The position numbers and the translations under genes are program-made. From Dirofilaria immitis (taxonomy: Eukaryota; Nematoda; Chromadorea; Rhabditida; Onchocercidae), in assembly GCA_024305405.1 (NCBI GenBank), contig JAKNDB010000007.1:248001-312000 (forward strand): 64,000 bases of DNA. Direction: 5' to 3'. The notes under the pieces were generated by a model. The model did no database searches. It saw only the letters and a list, made by a program, of their open reading frames with translations, and was not told the DNA's origin. Shown here piece by piece: positions 40,501-51,919 of this stretch (the stretch's first letter is position 1; every line of letters begins with the position of its first letter).

Positions 40501-43500
40501 ATTATCATAATACAATCTGATCGATCAAATAGCAATGATTAGTTTCCGAGACTAGCGCATACTATTTTTGATTTGAAAATAGATTTTAAAATATCAAAAA
40601 TATTGTGCTTGAAAAATGAAATAACCTCTGTTACTTGTTATTTTCATTATTTGCAGGGTTGTAATATTCGATCATCCACTTGGGATACATGTTCTCAGCT
40701 TGCAGAAGCAGGAGAAATTTCATTGCATGCTTCATTCCCAAATGAAATCTTTCCGACTAGCATTATGATCGGTTTTGAAACAATTCTGTCAACTGGATCA
40801 AAACCGGTCTTGTCCATTATTAGAATCAATTTGCAATATGTCAATAAAACAATGATAAATTTGGAAGGTTTCATATTACATTTTACATTCATTATTTTTA
40901 TAGTTATTTATATTTGAATTATTTAAATTAACATTTCGAGACGAAAAGACAGAATCTTAACTTTTAGATTTCTTGCAATTAATAAGTAAAATATATATAT
41001 CAATCATATGTAGGCCTTTAAACTTTCATAGTTTTATCATAGACATATCTTTTGAAATTTTTATTAAAATAAAACATATTCGTATATTAATTAATATATT
41101 TGTACTTCGTTATCATTTTGCATAATATAAAAATTGATCTATTTAGAACAAGGAATTCTATCATGTGCTCAGAATCCGTTGGAAGTTGCAATACCATATA
41201 CACTTGTTGATGGATTGTCAAACGTAAAAGCTGTTCATCTTCATGTATCAAATCCATCTCAAATCGTTATTACTGCAATCATTTTACGATCAGTCAAAAT
41301 GTTCGATTTATTAACTCTTCAAACTTGTGCAGGTAAATAATGTAGCAATATCGTGCAAAAATTTTCCGATGACTTTGATATATTAAAATTATTATTTTAG
41401 TTATTCTGCTTCTTTCGTTGTATTAAAAAATAAAAAAAAATAGGAGAATATTTACCGTATCAACATCCAGAAATGCTAGTTATCATCGATCATTTAATAG
41501 AATTAGGTTATTGTTTCTATTATAGGTGAAAATAAATATTTCGATCCGGTGGCTGGTTTCTGTATTGCAAAAGATTGCCGATCGTTGAATACTAGCTTAT
41601 GTACTCCATTAAATATTCCAAAATCACGAGTAAATGAAATTTTATTTTCAGATATTTTTTTTTTGCATTCATAATTTTCTCATCTAATTGTTAATTAATC
41701 GAAATAATTTCAGGTAATTCTTGATATTTCTTCCAAGAAAAAAAAATGTTTTACATTTTTAATTGATAGTTTCATTTTTTTTTCAGAATCTATATTTCAA
41801 TATATTTCATGTCAATTTCATTTTTGATTCTATTTTTAGCATGAATGCTATGATACAACATGTACGTATATGTGTGAAAGTGGATTTATGTTCGAGAATT
41901 CACAGAAAACAGCAACAGTACAATGTTTGAATGGTCATTGGATTGGCAATATGAATTTAATCTGTCAACCGATTCATTGTGCAATTCCAAAATTGAACAT
42001 GCTGATATTGATTGTCCAAATGGGACAAATTATCATGATCGTTGTATTTTTCGATGTCGGAATAATGCAATGATGATTGGTAATTATTTTTCAAAATATT
42101 AACAAATTTTAGAAAAAAAAGTTTATCATTTTTTAAGTTTAACTCATAAATTGTAATCAATGAGAGTTTTGTAAAAATTACAGAAATGATAGAAAAAAAA
42201 GTTGCATAAAATTCTTAACAATATATATCAACATTTTTCATCAAAAGATTTTTCATCAAAAATCTCCTGATAATATTCCTGAAAAGGTTTTTATTTTTAT
42301 TTTTATTTTTTAGGACAAATAAATTATATTGTATGCGAAGAAAATGGTTTATGGACAGTACCAGAAGCATTTTGTCAGGTATGCAAAATTTTAGAATTGA
42401 ATTGATAATCCTGAAATAATATTTTCGCTATGTTCTGATAATATCCATTTTGTAAATATTTCATAGATTTTAGGTTGTTTGTCCGCATGATGGTTTATTA
42501 ACACGTAATATTTCATATGATTCAATCAATTGTAAAGTTAAACGTATTTACGATACGCAAACTTCTTATCCATTATCTACCGTATGTAGAGCAAATTGTC
42601 GTCGACATTATCGTTCATCACATATGCAATCGTTGCATACTAAGTAATAATTTGAATTAAAATCTTTTATAAAGTTTTCTTGAAATCATATATCGAAGAG
42701 TTGAATTGTATTTTTTAATGGTACCATAAATTTTTCCTTGATGAAATAATTTAAAATAAGCTTAGAATTTTGGATTCATAATAATGAACGATAATAAGAT
42801 AACTTCTGTATCATCGATGACGAAAAGTTTTTTTTTGTTAATAATTTTCCGAATTAGATATTTAAATTGGATTTTGCAGAAATAAAAAAACTTGCCAATT
42901 TTTTTTTTTTTCAGAATTCGTTTAGTTTGTTCGGATGATGGTATTTGGATTGGTCCAACATGTATACCAATTACATGTCCATCACCAAAAATTGTATATA
43001 TCGGATCGTATAATTGTACAAATGGTTTCGAAATTGGTTCTAGTTGTCAGTTTCAATGTCCTGGAATGGCTCAGGTTTTATGTGATTTTAATTTATTTGT
43101 TAATTTGTTATTGTGTGATATTTTAAATTTATAGCAATTTTAAAATATCTCGCTTTATTTTATAGCAAAGATATTCCGTATGCAAAAAGAATGGTTCATG
43201 GTCAAATCGCTTTCAATGTCCATCACCACGAACAACTTGTCCTTCACCATCAAGCACACGAGATGTTCAATTTACATGTCCTAGAAGATTGATTCCTGGT
43301 AGAAGAAAAATTTTGTTGATAAATTTCAATCATTATATTATAAGCTTTTCTTCTATTAATCTTTGATCATTTTATAATTTCCTACTTTTATTAAATAAAA
43401 TATCAGTAAAATAAATAGATTAAATGAAAATTTGCTAACGATTGATAAATGTAACAAAACTTTAGATTGATAAATAGGCAGATAGATGATGAAATGATGA

Positions 43501-45476
43501 TAATAATAATAATGATAATTTGATAAAATAATTTATACGAATAAACAGTGATATTCGTTGGCGTAATTTCTAGAAATTTATAATACAATTTATCGAAATT
43601 GTTATGACTAATTATTATAAATAAAAACTATCAATAAGACTCTTTAATAATTGTTTCCTAAAAAAAAAAAAAGTTAGCGAAAAAGAAAAAAATTTCTAAT
43701 CTTAATTTCTGGAAGGATTGACCATTTCAAATATTTGAAATACTTATTATAATGATAATTACAGGTACGATATGTGCGATACAATGTCGTAAGAAAGGTT
43801 ATGATGCGGTATTAAAAGATATACAAATTTTGCCAAATGGTGAAAATTTATTATTACTTCATACCGTCCATAATATATCATGTACCATTTCATCAACATT
43901 TTATCCTCAAATGAATGCTTTAAGTTGTGTACGTTCCTGTAATAAGGTATGACCTTTTCCTTTTTTTTCATTAATTTCTCGAATCGAATTATATCAAAAG
44001 ATTAATTTATAAAATTACTACTTACAAAAGCATATTTAGATCTATCAATTGATTCTTGATTTATCAAAGCAACTATGTAAGATTCATAGGAATTGAATCA
44101 AACGAAAAATATAGGATTATTAGAATTGTTAGATATTTTTTGAAATTGATTGAACAAATAAGCGGTCGAATTGATTGGAAAAAAAAGAAACTGCCAGACC
44201 GGTTTCTTGATAATTCCTCAAATTTATTACATGAAAGAATTAAGTTTTGTAGCAAGAAATTGGAAATAATGAATTAGATCTATTTTACAAATCACGAAAT
44301 AGATTATATACCTAATATCTTCTCTTCTCGAGTTATAATCTTTCATCTTCTCGAGTTATAAAATTCTTGAGGAAATATAATTGATAGTTTTTTTTTTTTT
44401 TGTAATAGAAATTTATGGGTGATGGTTGGTGTGATTTTCAAAATAATCGCGGTTATTGTAATTGGGATGGTGGTGATTGTTGTGCAAGTACGGTACGTGG
44501 TGGACGTGTTCGTTTAATGTTTCCATCGTTATGTACCTCAATCTTATGCCAATGTATTGATCCATTTGCTGCTGAAAATATCGCAACTAGTAGCGGTATC
44601 GGTAGTTCTAGCAAGTATTCTTTTAATTTTATCCATTTCAACTTTATTGTATTAATTCATAATTTATTAAACAATTTAGAAGAATTGATTATGATTATTT
44701 TTTTCAAGAATGAGAGAAAGCGAAAATTATTTTTTTCAAGAATGAGAGAAAGCGAAAATTATTTTTTTCAAGAATGAGAGAAAGCGAAAATTATTTTTTT
44801 CGAGAATGAGAGAAAGCGAAAATTATTTTTTTCGAGAATGGGAGAAAGCGAAAATTATTTTTTTCGAGAATGGGAGAAAGCGAAAATTATTTTTTTTCGA
44901 GAATGGGAGAAAGCGAAAGTTTGCAAAGAACGAAGAAATGATAACGAGAAAGAATTTTGAGAGATATTTTAGATTTGAAAATGATAATCAGTCGGAAAAA
45001 TCTTTTAAGCTATTAAGAAGTTAACCTTTTTTTTGCTCATAGATTTTAGGCTATTATTTTTTAGATTCGATTTTAATTTTAATTAATGTTATAAATTAAT
45101 TGCACGAGCATAAAAATGAGTATTATTAAATTTCAGATATTTTACTTTTTATAAATCTTTTAGTACCATACGTGAACGTAAGAGTATAATAAAACGTACA
45201 ACTCGATACGGACAAATTCATTCCATCAATGATCCAATGCTATATCCGATTATGGATGCTTCGCCGGATACATTTGCAATTTCGTTAGCGGATGCAACTT
45301 TTCTATCACAGAATGATTTAAATGTTGATCGAATTCAGGATATGAATCAACATCAACAACGTGATAATAAGCCAAAAAGTATATCATCAAAAAATGCCAA
45401 AGATTGGGAGTCAATTAAACAATCTGTAAAAAATGCCTTAATAGTATATCAGCAGCAATTCAATAATAAAGTTTGA
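28586..45476 (+). CDS. Pappalysin (PAPP-A family) secreted metzincin metalloprotease
   Basis: Pappalysins (MEROPS M43) cleave IGF-binding proteins in vertebrates; the worm substrate is unknown. I model 29 coding exons: 28586-28722, 29423-29604, 29912-30050, 30255-30366, 30586-30807, 30948-31137, 31609-31685, 31791-31944, 32373-32518, 32793-33100, 34582-34710, 34855-35024, 35326-35488, 38020-38237, 38757-38819, 38915-39083, 39472-39698, 40237-40436, 40657-40867, 41147-41332, 41526-41629, 41840-42079, 42314-42378, 42474-42643, 42915-43074, 43166-43298, 43765-43946, 44409-44614, 45164-45476. Length is about 1659 residues, as human PAPP-A (1627). In order: signal peptide (LLLLPSLLLYSLMYSFLC), LamG-like region, CGQTVCDN, two Lin12-Notch repeats, zinc site HEIGHILGLWH (32998-33030), Met-turn NYMSY, a CGDG...CDDGNLNDGDGC stretch, about five CCP/sushi modules, and a third Lin12-Notch repeat (GDGWCDF...GDCC), exactly the PAPP-A plan. 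Four places need one extra base (near 30604, 31621, 39063, 41989). A PDRG1-like gene is nested in the 35489-38019 intron. Confidence 0.92.
35769..37030 (-). CDS. PDRG1: PDRG1-like prefoldin-fold protein, nested in a pappalysin intron
   Basis: PDRG1 (p53 and DNA-damage regulated 1) is a small prefoldin-like subunit of the R2TP/prefoldin-like co-chaperone complex in mammals. Two exons, 36884-37030 and 35769-35981, join in phase 0 with GT-AG ends and give about 119 residues (human 133). Visible signatures are KRAMIELDERRQKCREALRQL (shown in part here: the DLDTKRNQNREGL-like helix), WMCFGNTIFVKI, which parallels CFGNMFIKM, and the end ELGFNLYPIA, which parallels GFNLNPL. The ATG at 37030 gives a short N-terminus. 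An upstream ATG at 37089 opens 20 more codons, which would be in frame only with one extra A in the run at 37032-37035. The gene lies wholly inside the host intron on the other strand. The middle of its own 0.9-kb intron (about 36290-36500) is less AT-rich. Confidence 0.85.
38404..38673. repeat. Local 90-bp repeat in a pappalysin intron
   Basis: A 90-bp AT-rich unit at 38404-38493 recurs almost exactly at 38584-38673, with a truncated copy of its first 32 bases at 38519-38550. It lies in the intron between the exons ending at 38237 and starting at 38757. Confidence 0.85.
39403..39471 (+). repeat. 28-bp tandem repeat ending exactly at a 3' splice site
   Basis: Two 28-bp copies (39403-39430 and 39431-39458) are followed by the first 11 bases of a third (ATTTTCATTTC) that runs into the AG acceptor at 39470-39471 of a pappalysin exon. 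The polypyrimidine part of the acceptor is thus itself a repeat unit. Confidence 0.85.
39984..40077. repeat. Perfect 47-bp tandem duplication in a pappalysin intron
   Basis: Positions 39984-40030 and 40031-40077 are identical. A degenerate third copy follows to about 40135. It lies within the intron 39699-40236. Confidence 0.9.
44694..44918. repeat. 32-bp minisatellite, seven copies, in a pappalysin intron
   Basis: Units start at 44694, 44726, 44758, 44790, 44822, 44854 and 44886. Each has the core GAATG(A/G)GAGAAAGCGAAA after a T run; the CAAG of early copies becomes CGAG from the fourth copy on, and GAGAG becomes GGGAG from the fifth, so the array shows directional homogenisation. Because 32 is not a multiple of three, the open frame through it is an accident of the repeat, not a coding extension. 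Confidence 0.92.
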
Positions 45477-45600
45477 TAATATTGAAATATCTTTGTGAGA
45501 TAAAAAAATCAATATCATTTATCAGTTTTTTGATCTAGTATTTGATAAGTAGGCTGTCTTAAATTTTATTGCATACATTATTTATAATTATTTATGGTGA

Positions 45601-45606
45601 AATAAA
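45601..45606 (+). terminator. Polyadenylation signal AATAAA of the pappalysin gene
   Basis: AATAAA lies 125 bases after the stop codon at 45474-45476, followed by T-rich sequence. It is the first consensus signal after the stop. Confidence 0.5.
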
Positions 45607-46631
45607 CTTTCTACATTTATCAAATAAAACATTCCACAAATGACGTAGAAAAATACGGCAGTTGACGTGGAAAAAAAACAAGCATAAATGACGAATGAAA
45701 CGTTAAAATGAAATAATCTCAGAAGAAAGAGATTGGAAAACTTTGAAAATTATCACTATAATATTTGATATGTATCATAATGATAGTATCATAGTCAAAT
45801 TATAAGAATAAATCATTATTAAGCTTGGGCTTCAGACAATTCTCGACTAAAAATTAAAGTTTTCAATCAAAGTTTATCCTCAGACAATTCTCGACCAAAA
45901 ATTATCAATCAAATGGATGCACTATACATTAAATTATTATTAATAAATACTTAATGTAAATGCTAAGTTTATTTACATTAAAAATAAACGATGAAATATA
46001 AAAGAGATAATTGGTATTGATATTATCTTTAAATGAATGTAATAAAATTGTAAACAACAACAAAGTCCGTTATATATCGATGATTATTTCTGATACATAG
46101 ATATTTAGATAATTATTTTTGATATTAGATAGTAGCCTTAATATAACTATAAGTTTCTTTCCATTTTTTTTTCATATTTCATAGATATACATCGGTCATT
46201 TCAGTATTTATATTTAATTATACATTAATAATAATTCAATATATTCTCATGATTTGATACATCTCTTTAAGAGATGATACTTGATATCCGGCAATGCTTG
46301 AACTTTGACATAAAATATGCCATAGTACTAGGAAATAGTCAGTACTTATCAGAAAATCTTCATGGATATACATCAATACGATTAGCAACTAATAGAATTC
46401 GATTCTTATATAGATTTCTTCTTGAACTCATACTTTTTCATATTGGACGGTCGTCAAAATATGTTCCCAAATGATAAGTTGGTTTTATCAGTTGAGCGAT
46501 TGATAAGAGCGACTTTCTGCTGCGGTGTGATAGTTTTGGCTGTAGTGTAAGCAGTTGCTGGAAATACAAAGTACTTTTAGAATGAGTCCAACCTAACAGA
46601 AATAAATTTGGTAACGAAAAGTGGTGGTACG

Positions 46632-49249
46632 ATGGTCGATTCGGAAAATGAAGAATCAATGGAAATTCATTCCAGTGCAGGTGTCACTGATTTTGAGAAT
46701 GATCGACCGGGATCATCCATGTCGGCCACCACTTCGTCAGCATTTTCTCAAAGTTTGGAAGGTTTCGATAGTAATAATGTTGCTGAAATGGAGGATGCTG
46801 TCCTGTCTATTATTGATGTATGTCTCTTTTTTTTTTTAAATAATATTTATGTATTGAATTTTCTAATCTTTTCATTGCATCTACTTGTTTTTCTCATTTA
46901 TTGAATCTTTTTCTTTTCATTCTTTGTATTTTCTTTATTTTGTTTTTGCTTACTTTCTTATTATTTGTCTTATAAATTTTATTATTTGATTATTTTGTTT
47001 AAGCATCCATAAATTAATGTTACATTTTACAAAATAGAAGTTGAGCTTATTATTTCTAAACAAACAATATGTAGAAAATATCGTATTTTAATTCAGTTAT
47101 TGACTTATTTTTAAAATAAACAGCATATGATAAATAAGTTAAATTTTGCATCACGATTTTTTAAAAATCAGCATTAATGTTATACTGCATGGATCAAACC
47201 GTACTCACTTCACATTACAGCCCGACCGGCCCAGTTCTTAGGAGCCAATCCTTATCTCGAAGTTACGGATCTAATTTGCCGACTTCCCTTACCTATATTA
47301 TTCTATCAACTAGAGGCTGTTCACTTTGGAGACTTGATGCGGATATGGGTACGATCTGGCACGAAATTCAAATAGCTTCCCTAAACAACATATAATAATA
47401 AATAATAAGTTAAATTTTGCATCAAATTAGAGTTTTGTTTTTATCATATAAAGTTTCAATAATTCATATATAAAATGAACGCTATGCTTCAATCTTCTTT
47501 AAAATTTCTTATTATTTGGTTCTGACTGATTTATCAGTTCTTTCACTTTATATGAACGTCAAAGTCATATGTAAATACATATAATATGGTATGCCTTAAG
47601 ACATCACGACAAAATAAACTTTCATTTTTGAGTATCTTTATGGCTTGCTAATTAAATTAATTCGAGGTTCTAATATTAAGTTGTTAGTATACAAAATATG
47701 CCTTCATTTGATCCCATTTAAATTTAATTTTCAAACAGGCCCTCGAAGTTAATTTATACACTTTACTTTTTATGTATAATCTTACAAATGTGGAATATAT
47801 ATAAAACTTCCAAGGAAAGTTCTAAGGCAAAAGTCACACTCTGATTACGAATGTATATATTTGTGTTTTTATTTGATGTAATAGAATAGAAAGAAACTTT
47901 CCTACCTATTCGATTTATTACCTCATTTTTATAATTTTCAAGCCAATCAAAACTAATGGCTAGGATACGCAATAATAAACCGAATCATTGCCTCATTTTT
48001 ATAGTTTGCAAGCCAGTCAAAGCTAATGGCTAGGATACGCGATAATAAACCAAATCGAAAATTTCCATCTTGCTGGGATGATGATGACGATGATGGAATT
48101 TTGGCAAAGGATATGAACGATCCAAAAGAACAAGTGTTGACAGCAGCTGAAGATGGTAATTTGGAATCGCTCAAAAATTTAATCAGCAATAATCCTTTAT
48201 TGTTGTCGGTTCGGATTTCGCTTTGATTTTGTAGGAAATAAAGAATCAATAAAATTCTAATACAAATTTGATGAACAAGACTGACTGAAATGTATTGTAC
48301 TGTCTTACAACTAAGAAGAATCTACGAGATGTAATGCAAACGGGAAAAAAAGGGTTAAAAATAAGATAATAAATTATCATGTAAATTATGGGTAAGATAA
48401 AACCATTCATTTTATCGTTCCAAGATGAGTAGAATATCATTGCTATATCGTAAAAATTTTCATTAAAGAAAACCTTCAGAAACTTATGTCTTTCTGTGTC
48501 AGATATTTCTTTGACTGTTGTTCTACCGATTTACGGTAGAGATAAAAGGAAAATAAATGTAATTAGATTGCTTATTTTATTTATAAATTTTAACATTAAT
48601 TTTAGTAGTTCTAATTGTAATTACTTTGATAGGCTCGCGATGTGGATGGATATACAGCATTGCATCGAGCTTCATATAGTGGACATGCCGATATTGTTGA
48701 TTATCTGCTATCCATTGGAGCCAATCCGGAATGGGTTACGAATGATGGTTGGACGGTGTTACATTGCGCAGCAACATGGTCAATGTGCGAAGTTGTGGCA
48801 TTGTTGCTTCGTCATGGCGTTAATGTAAACAGTCGGTCGAACGGCGGTCTTACACCATTACATCTTGCAATTACGTCAAATCAGCCGGAGGATCGAGTCC
48901 TTACAACAGTGCGCTATCTTCTTGAAGCACCAGGTTTTCTTTCTTTTTGCAGTTTATAAATCAATTTTTGGGATATGCATTCTTTATCCCTAGAAATTAA
49001 TACATATATGTGTTGAATATATATAATCAATGATATATGTAAAACATAAGTAGGATATTGTTAGCTATTGATAATTAAGAATAATTTTGTCAAGAAAAAT
49101 TACGCATCTATATAGACAAAATGGCTTTTTTTTTTCAAGGTATTGATGCTGCAGCAGTATCAAATTCTGGTGATTCACCTTTACGAATCGCAGGAAGAAC
49201 GTCAGCTAAAATTACCGAAATGCTGATGCGTTATTTTAGCAAACCTTAG
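46632..49249 (+). CDS. ANKRD49: Ankyrin repeat domain protein of the ANKRD49 type
   Basis: This is a small ankyrin-repeat adaptor; in vertebrates ANKRD49 is a nuclear protein linked to autophagy and male germ cells, but the worm role is unknown. Exons 46632-46817, 48005-48208, 48633-48933 and 49140-49249 join in phase and give 266 residues (human 239). The N-terminus is acidic and Ser-rich with a run of six Asp (WDDDDDDG) ahead of the repeats. Four ankyrin units follow, with DGYTALHRASYSGHADIVDY, DGWTVLHCAATWS and GGLTPLHLAITS as clear cores; the layout matches DEYTPLHRAAYSGHLDIV and DGWTPLHSACKWN of ANKRD49. The last partial unit ends RTSAKITEMLMRYFSKP. An earlier TTG at 46608 is in frame, but the ATG at 46632 is the normal start. 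The first intron carries an rRNA insertion and a duplicated acceptor. Confidence 0.9.
47133..47153 (+). repeat. Left 21-bp flank of the 28S insertion
   Basis: These 21 bases are identical to 47404-47424 and in direct orientation. Together they look like a target-site duplication around the rRNA-derived segment. Confidence 0.8.
47175..47392 (-). pseudogene. 28S rRNA gene fragment inserted in an intron
   Basis: Read on the minus strand this is an internal piece of large-subunit nuclear rRNA, recognised from the strongly conserved core: CCGCATCAAGTCTCC, GAACAGCCTCTAG, GGTAAGGGAAGTCGGC, GATCCGTAACTTCG, AAGGATTGGCTC and GGGCCGGTCGGGCTG. It covers only about 220 bases of a gene of roughly 3.5 kb and has several substitutions at positions I would expect to be invariant (for example TATGGGTACGATC in place of a more usual form), so it is a relic. 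It lies in the first intron of the ANKRD49-like gene, opposite to that gene's direction. Its GC content stands out from the surroundings. Confidence 0.9.
47404..47424 (+). repeat. Right 21-bp flank of the 28S insertion
   Basis: Identical to 47133-47153. The match begins with AATAAGTTAAATTTT and ends at TGCATCA; the sequences outside diverge at once on both sides. Confidence 0.8.
47911..48050 (+). repeat. 70-bp tandem duplication across the ex-intron/exon-2 border of the ANKRD49-like gene
   Basis: Copy 1 (47911-47980) and copy 2 (47981-48050) differ at about ten positions. Each contains the intron end, TTTTTATA(A/G)TTT, and the first exon-2 codons, including an in-frame ATGGCTAGGATACGC. In copy 2 the acceptor AG is present (48003-48004); in copy 1 the G is an A at 47934, which destroys that acceptor. 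Confidence 0.85.
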
Positions 49250-49276
49250 CAATTAAGTATTTGCAATTAATGAAAC

Positions 49277-49282
49277 AATAAA
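49277..49282 (+). terminator. Polyadenylation signal AATAAA of the ANKRD49-like gene
   Basis: AATAAA lies 27 bases after the stop codon at 49247-49249. Confidence 0.5.
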
Positions 49283-49633
49283 TTGGTTGATGCCGTTCGA
49301 GAAATATTTATTTCAATTAAAGAAGGTGTCATATTTTTTTGTAGTTTAGGATTTCCAATGATTATGGCCACATAATTTTATAGTCTTCAAATTTGCTTCA
49401 CCGATAATTCAATTGGCGGTAATAAAAATAAATACTTAACGGCTGGGATGGGATCTTTTGTTGCTTCTGAAATTTATGATTTACAGCTGACATTGGCGCA
49501 TTAATTGTCAGTATAGTTTGTATATTCTTGTATTTTATAGATCAGCCCTTTAATATTAAGAATAAATAGTATGGCAATATATTTGGCAGATAATGAACGA
49601 TAGCGAATAGAAAAATAATTTATGCACATTTAA

Positions 49634-49675
49634 CGATTCGGATAAGTTGATATAATTTATCAACTTATCCGAATA
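49634..49675. repeat. Near-perfect palindrome
   Basis: The run GATTCGGATAAGTTGATATA is followed within two bases by its reverse complement ATCAACTTATCCGAATATC, giving a stem of about 18 bp with almost no loop. It could form a cruciform or hairpin; it lies 385 bases after the ANKRD49-like stop and is too far and U-poor to call a terminator. Confidence 0.7.
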
Positions 49676-51665
49676 TCTCTGGATAATAATGCAGTGATTC
49701 TTATAGCGAATCTTATAATATTGTTAGATGATCTTCAGTTTGCAAATTGATTTGAGTATCGATTTTCTGTATGCGAGCAGGTATGATAGAAGTGAAGCAT
49801 CATTGTGTTTTTGTCGTCTTATTTATATTGTAAATTTTAAATTTTTATATTTAAGTTCGAGAATTTTTTTCGTTTTTTTCTGAAATATCTATAATCGCTA
49901 TTGTAATCCAAATCAATTGTATCAATGAAATCAAAATTATTTCGGTCCTATTTGTTTAATTACTAATTTAATTTATCATTCAGTCTTTATATTAGCAATA
50001 ACGCTCTCACGCTTTTTCCAGGAAGACTTTTTGTCGTGCTTTCTTTGTCCATACTGCCATTCTTTTGTTATCACTTAAGAAAAGCAAAATCGTAGTGAAG
50101 AGTGTGTAAAAAAGGATTTGATATTTATATGAAAATTATTTCACTTATTCCATAATATTTATTATCGAACAGTATTTCATATATGTTAAATGCAAATGAA
50201 CAAATACATCTTAGCAGTAATGCTAATAAAATAAATAGAACTTTCATTCATATATAATTTTGGTTATTATAATTTTTTTTTGTATGTTATGCTCAATTAT
50301 TCGAATATTATTACATCCATTTTTTTCGAAAAATATTTTGTCTTTTATATTTTGTTGTTCCAAAAAAAAAAAGAGAAATTATTGTATGTATGTCATTTTT
50401 TTCCCTTCATATTAATATTTATTTTAATTAAAAATTGATTTATGCAATGCCAACTGCTCATATAGAAGCATAAGTAGGCGTTTTATTTCTTTTCTAACTC
50501 TCTATTATTTGTTTCAATTTTTAATTAGTTGAAAATTAACTCTTATTTCTGCTTTTGTTTATCTAATTTTTTTTTGATAAATCAATATATAGTATAAATG
50601 ATAATTGATAATGCTATTATATAAATGATAGTTTATAAATGATATTATAATGTGTATTGTTTTCATAAATTATGGTAGCAATATACCACGTAATTCATGT
50701 ATCACAAGAGAGAAAAAGTTTATCATAAAAGATCGAAGTAGAAAGATTTACAAATATTTGAGAAGTTTAGGTTTACAATACTTTGGGAGTGTTGTGCATT
50801 TTTGGCTTATCATTAACATTAACATTTAATGCAACTTATCGATAAAATTGAAACAACATTTTATGATAATGGAAATCTTAAAATTAATTCTGGAGTCTTT
50901 AACAGCGATAATACCTAATGAAGGAAATAATATGTAATATTCTTGTTTTTGTAATCGCATTTAGAAAAAATAGGTTTTCATATCTTATATAAATAAATAA
51001 TTTGTATATTCTCGAATTCTCGAATAATAGTTGCATACTCTTAAGTGAATCGAATCATATTCAGATTAACGTAATATTTCATTGCAGCGTAACGTTTAAA
51101 TACGTATAAAGTTAGAGTAGCTTTTAAAGTTGTGAAAACTTTTCATCTAATTTATCCAACTTTATTAAATGATAGAAGTATTTAGATTATGAAAGAAGCA
51201 TCAGAAGATGTGCTGCAGTATACGGATAAGTGATTCTAATGCTGGAAATACATTATTATTCAACATTTGAATTACGCCATGCGTTAATTTAGTAAAGGTA
51301 AAGCCTTAAGTTTTTATAAACTTTTATGGCTTATAGCAGAGTATATATTATTATTCAGTCGATTACAATTTATTGATAAAATCAATCAATAAAGACATTA
51401 TTGACAGATTTAAAACAATGAATGGTAAACGAACGATTTAATGTAAAACCAATGGAACATTTCAAATAGCTTACAATTTTCATCATGATTAGATTATATT
51501 TATGGATCGAAAATATTACCAGAGAATTTTAGGATGAAATGAAGGCATAACTTGGCTCTTTTAGTCTTGGAAAAATACAATGGTTGAAGAAAGATATAAG
51601 CGCTTGATTATCATTTAACCAAATTTTAATTCTTAATTATATTTAAGACTTATATTTAAGACTAT

Positions 51666-51731
51666 ATATATCTGTGAAAGATAATTTGCACTAAAGAGAT
51701 ATATCTGTGAAAGATAATTTGCACTAAAGAG
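51666..51731. repeat. 33-bp tandem duplication
   Basis: Positions 51666-51698 and 51699-51731 are identical. It is 190 bases upstream of the palmitoyltransferase transcript's likely splice-leader acceptor. Confidence 0.9.
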
Positions 51732-51919
51732 ATCAGTAATATGTCTTGCTTTAAGTGTATTAAATTTTAAATATTAATGATGCTGCTTATTCTATCAATG
51801 TTGCTAGAAGCAAAAAATATGGCATCTTAATTCTTTGATCTTTTGTCTGCACCGTATATTTATCCGATTTTAAAATGATCTTTTAACTTCAGTTTTCTTC
51901 AAAATAAGAAATTTATTGA

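Larger units (their letters stand above)
49283..51919. other. Intergenic stretch before the palmitoyltransferase gene
   Basis: No gene was recognised in these 2.6 kb. It contains an inverted pair TTCGGATAAGTTGATA/TATCAACTTATCCGAA around 49636-49675, a perfect 33-bp tandem pair at 51666-51731, and otherwise AT-rich sequence. Confidence 0.55.

Noticed and set aside
44615..45024. Lys/Glu-rich open frame continuing the 44409 exon
   Set aside because: It is a read-through of intron and of the 32-bp minisatellite. A donor at 44615 joins in phase to the last exon at 45164.
46608..46631. Upstream TTG start for the ANKRD49-like gene
   Set aside because: Nuclear animal genes start with ATG in almost all cases; the first in-frame ATG is at 46632.
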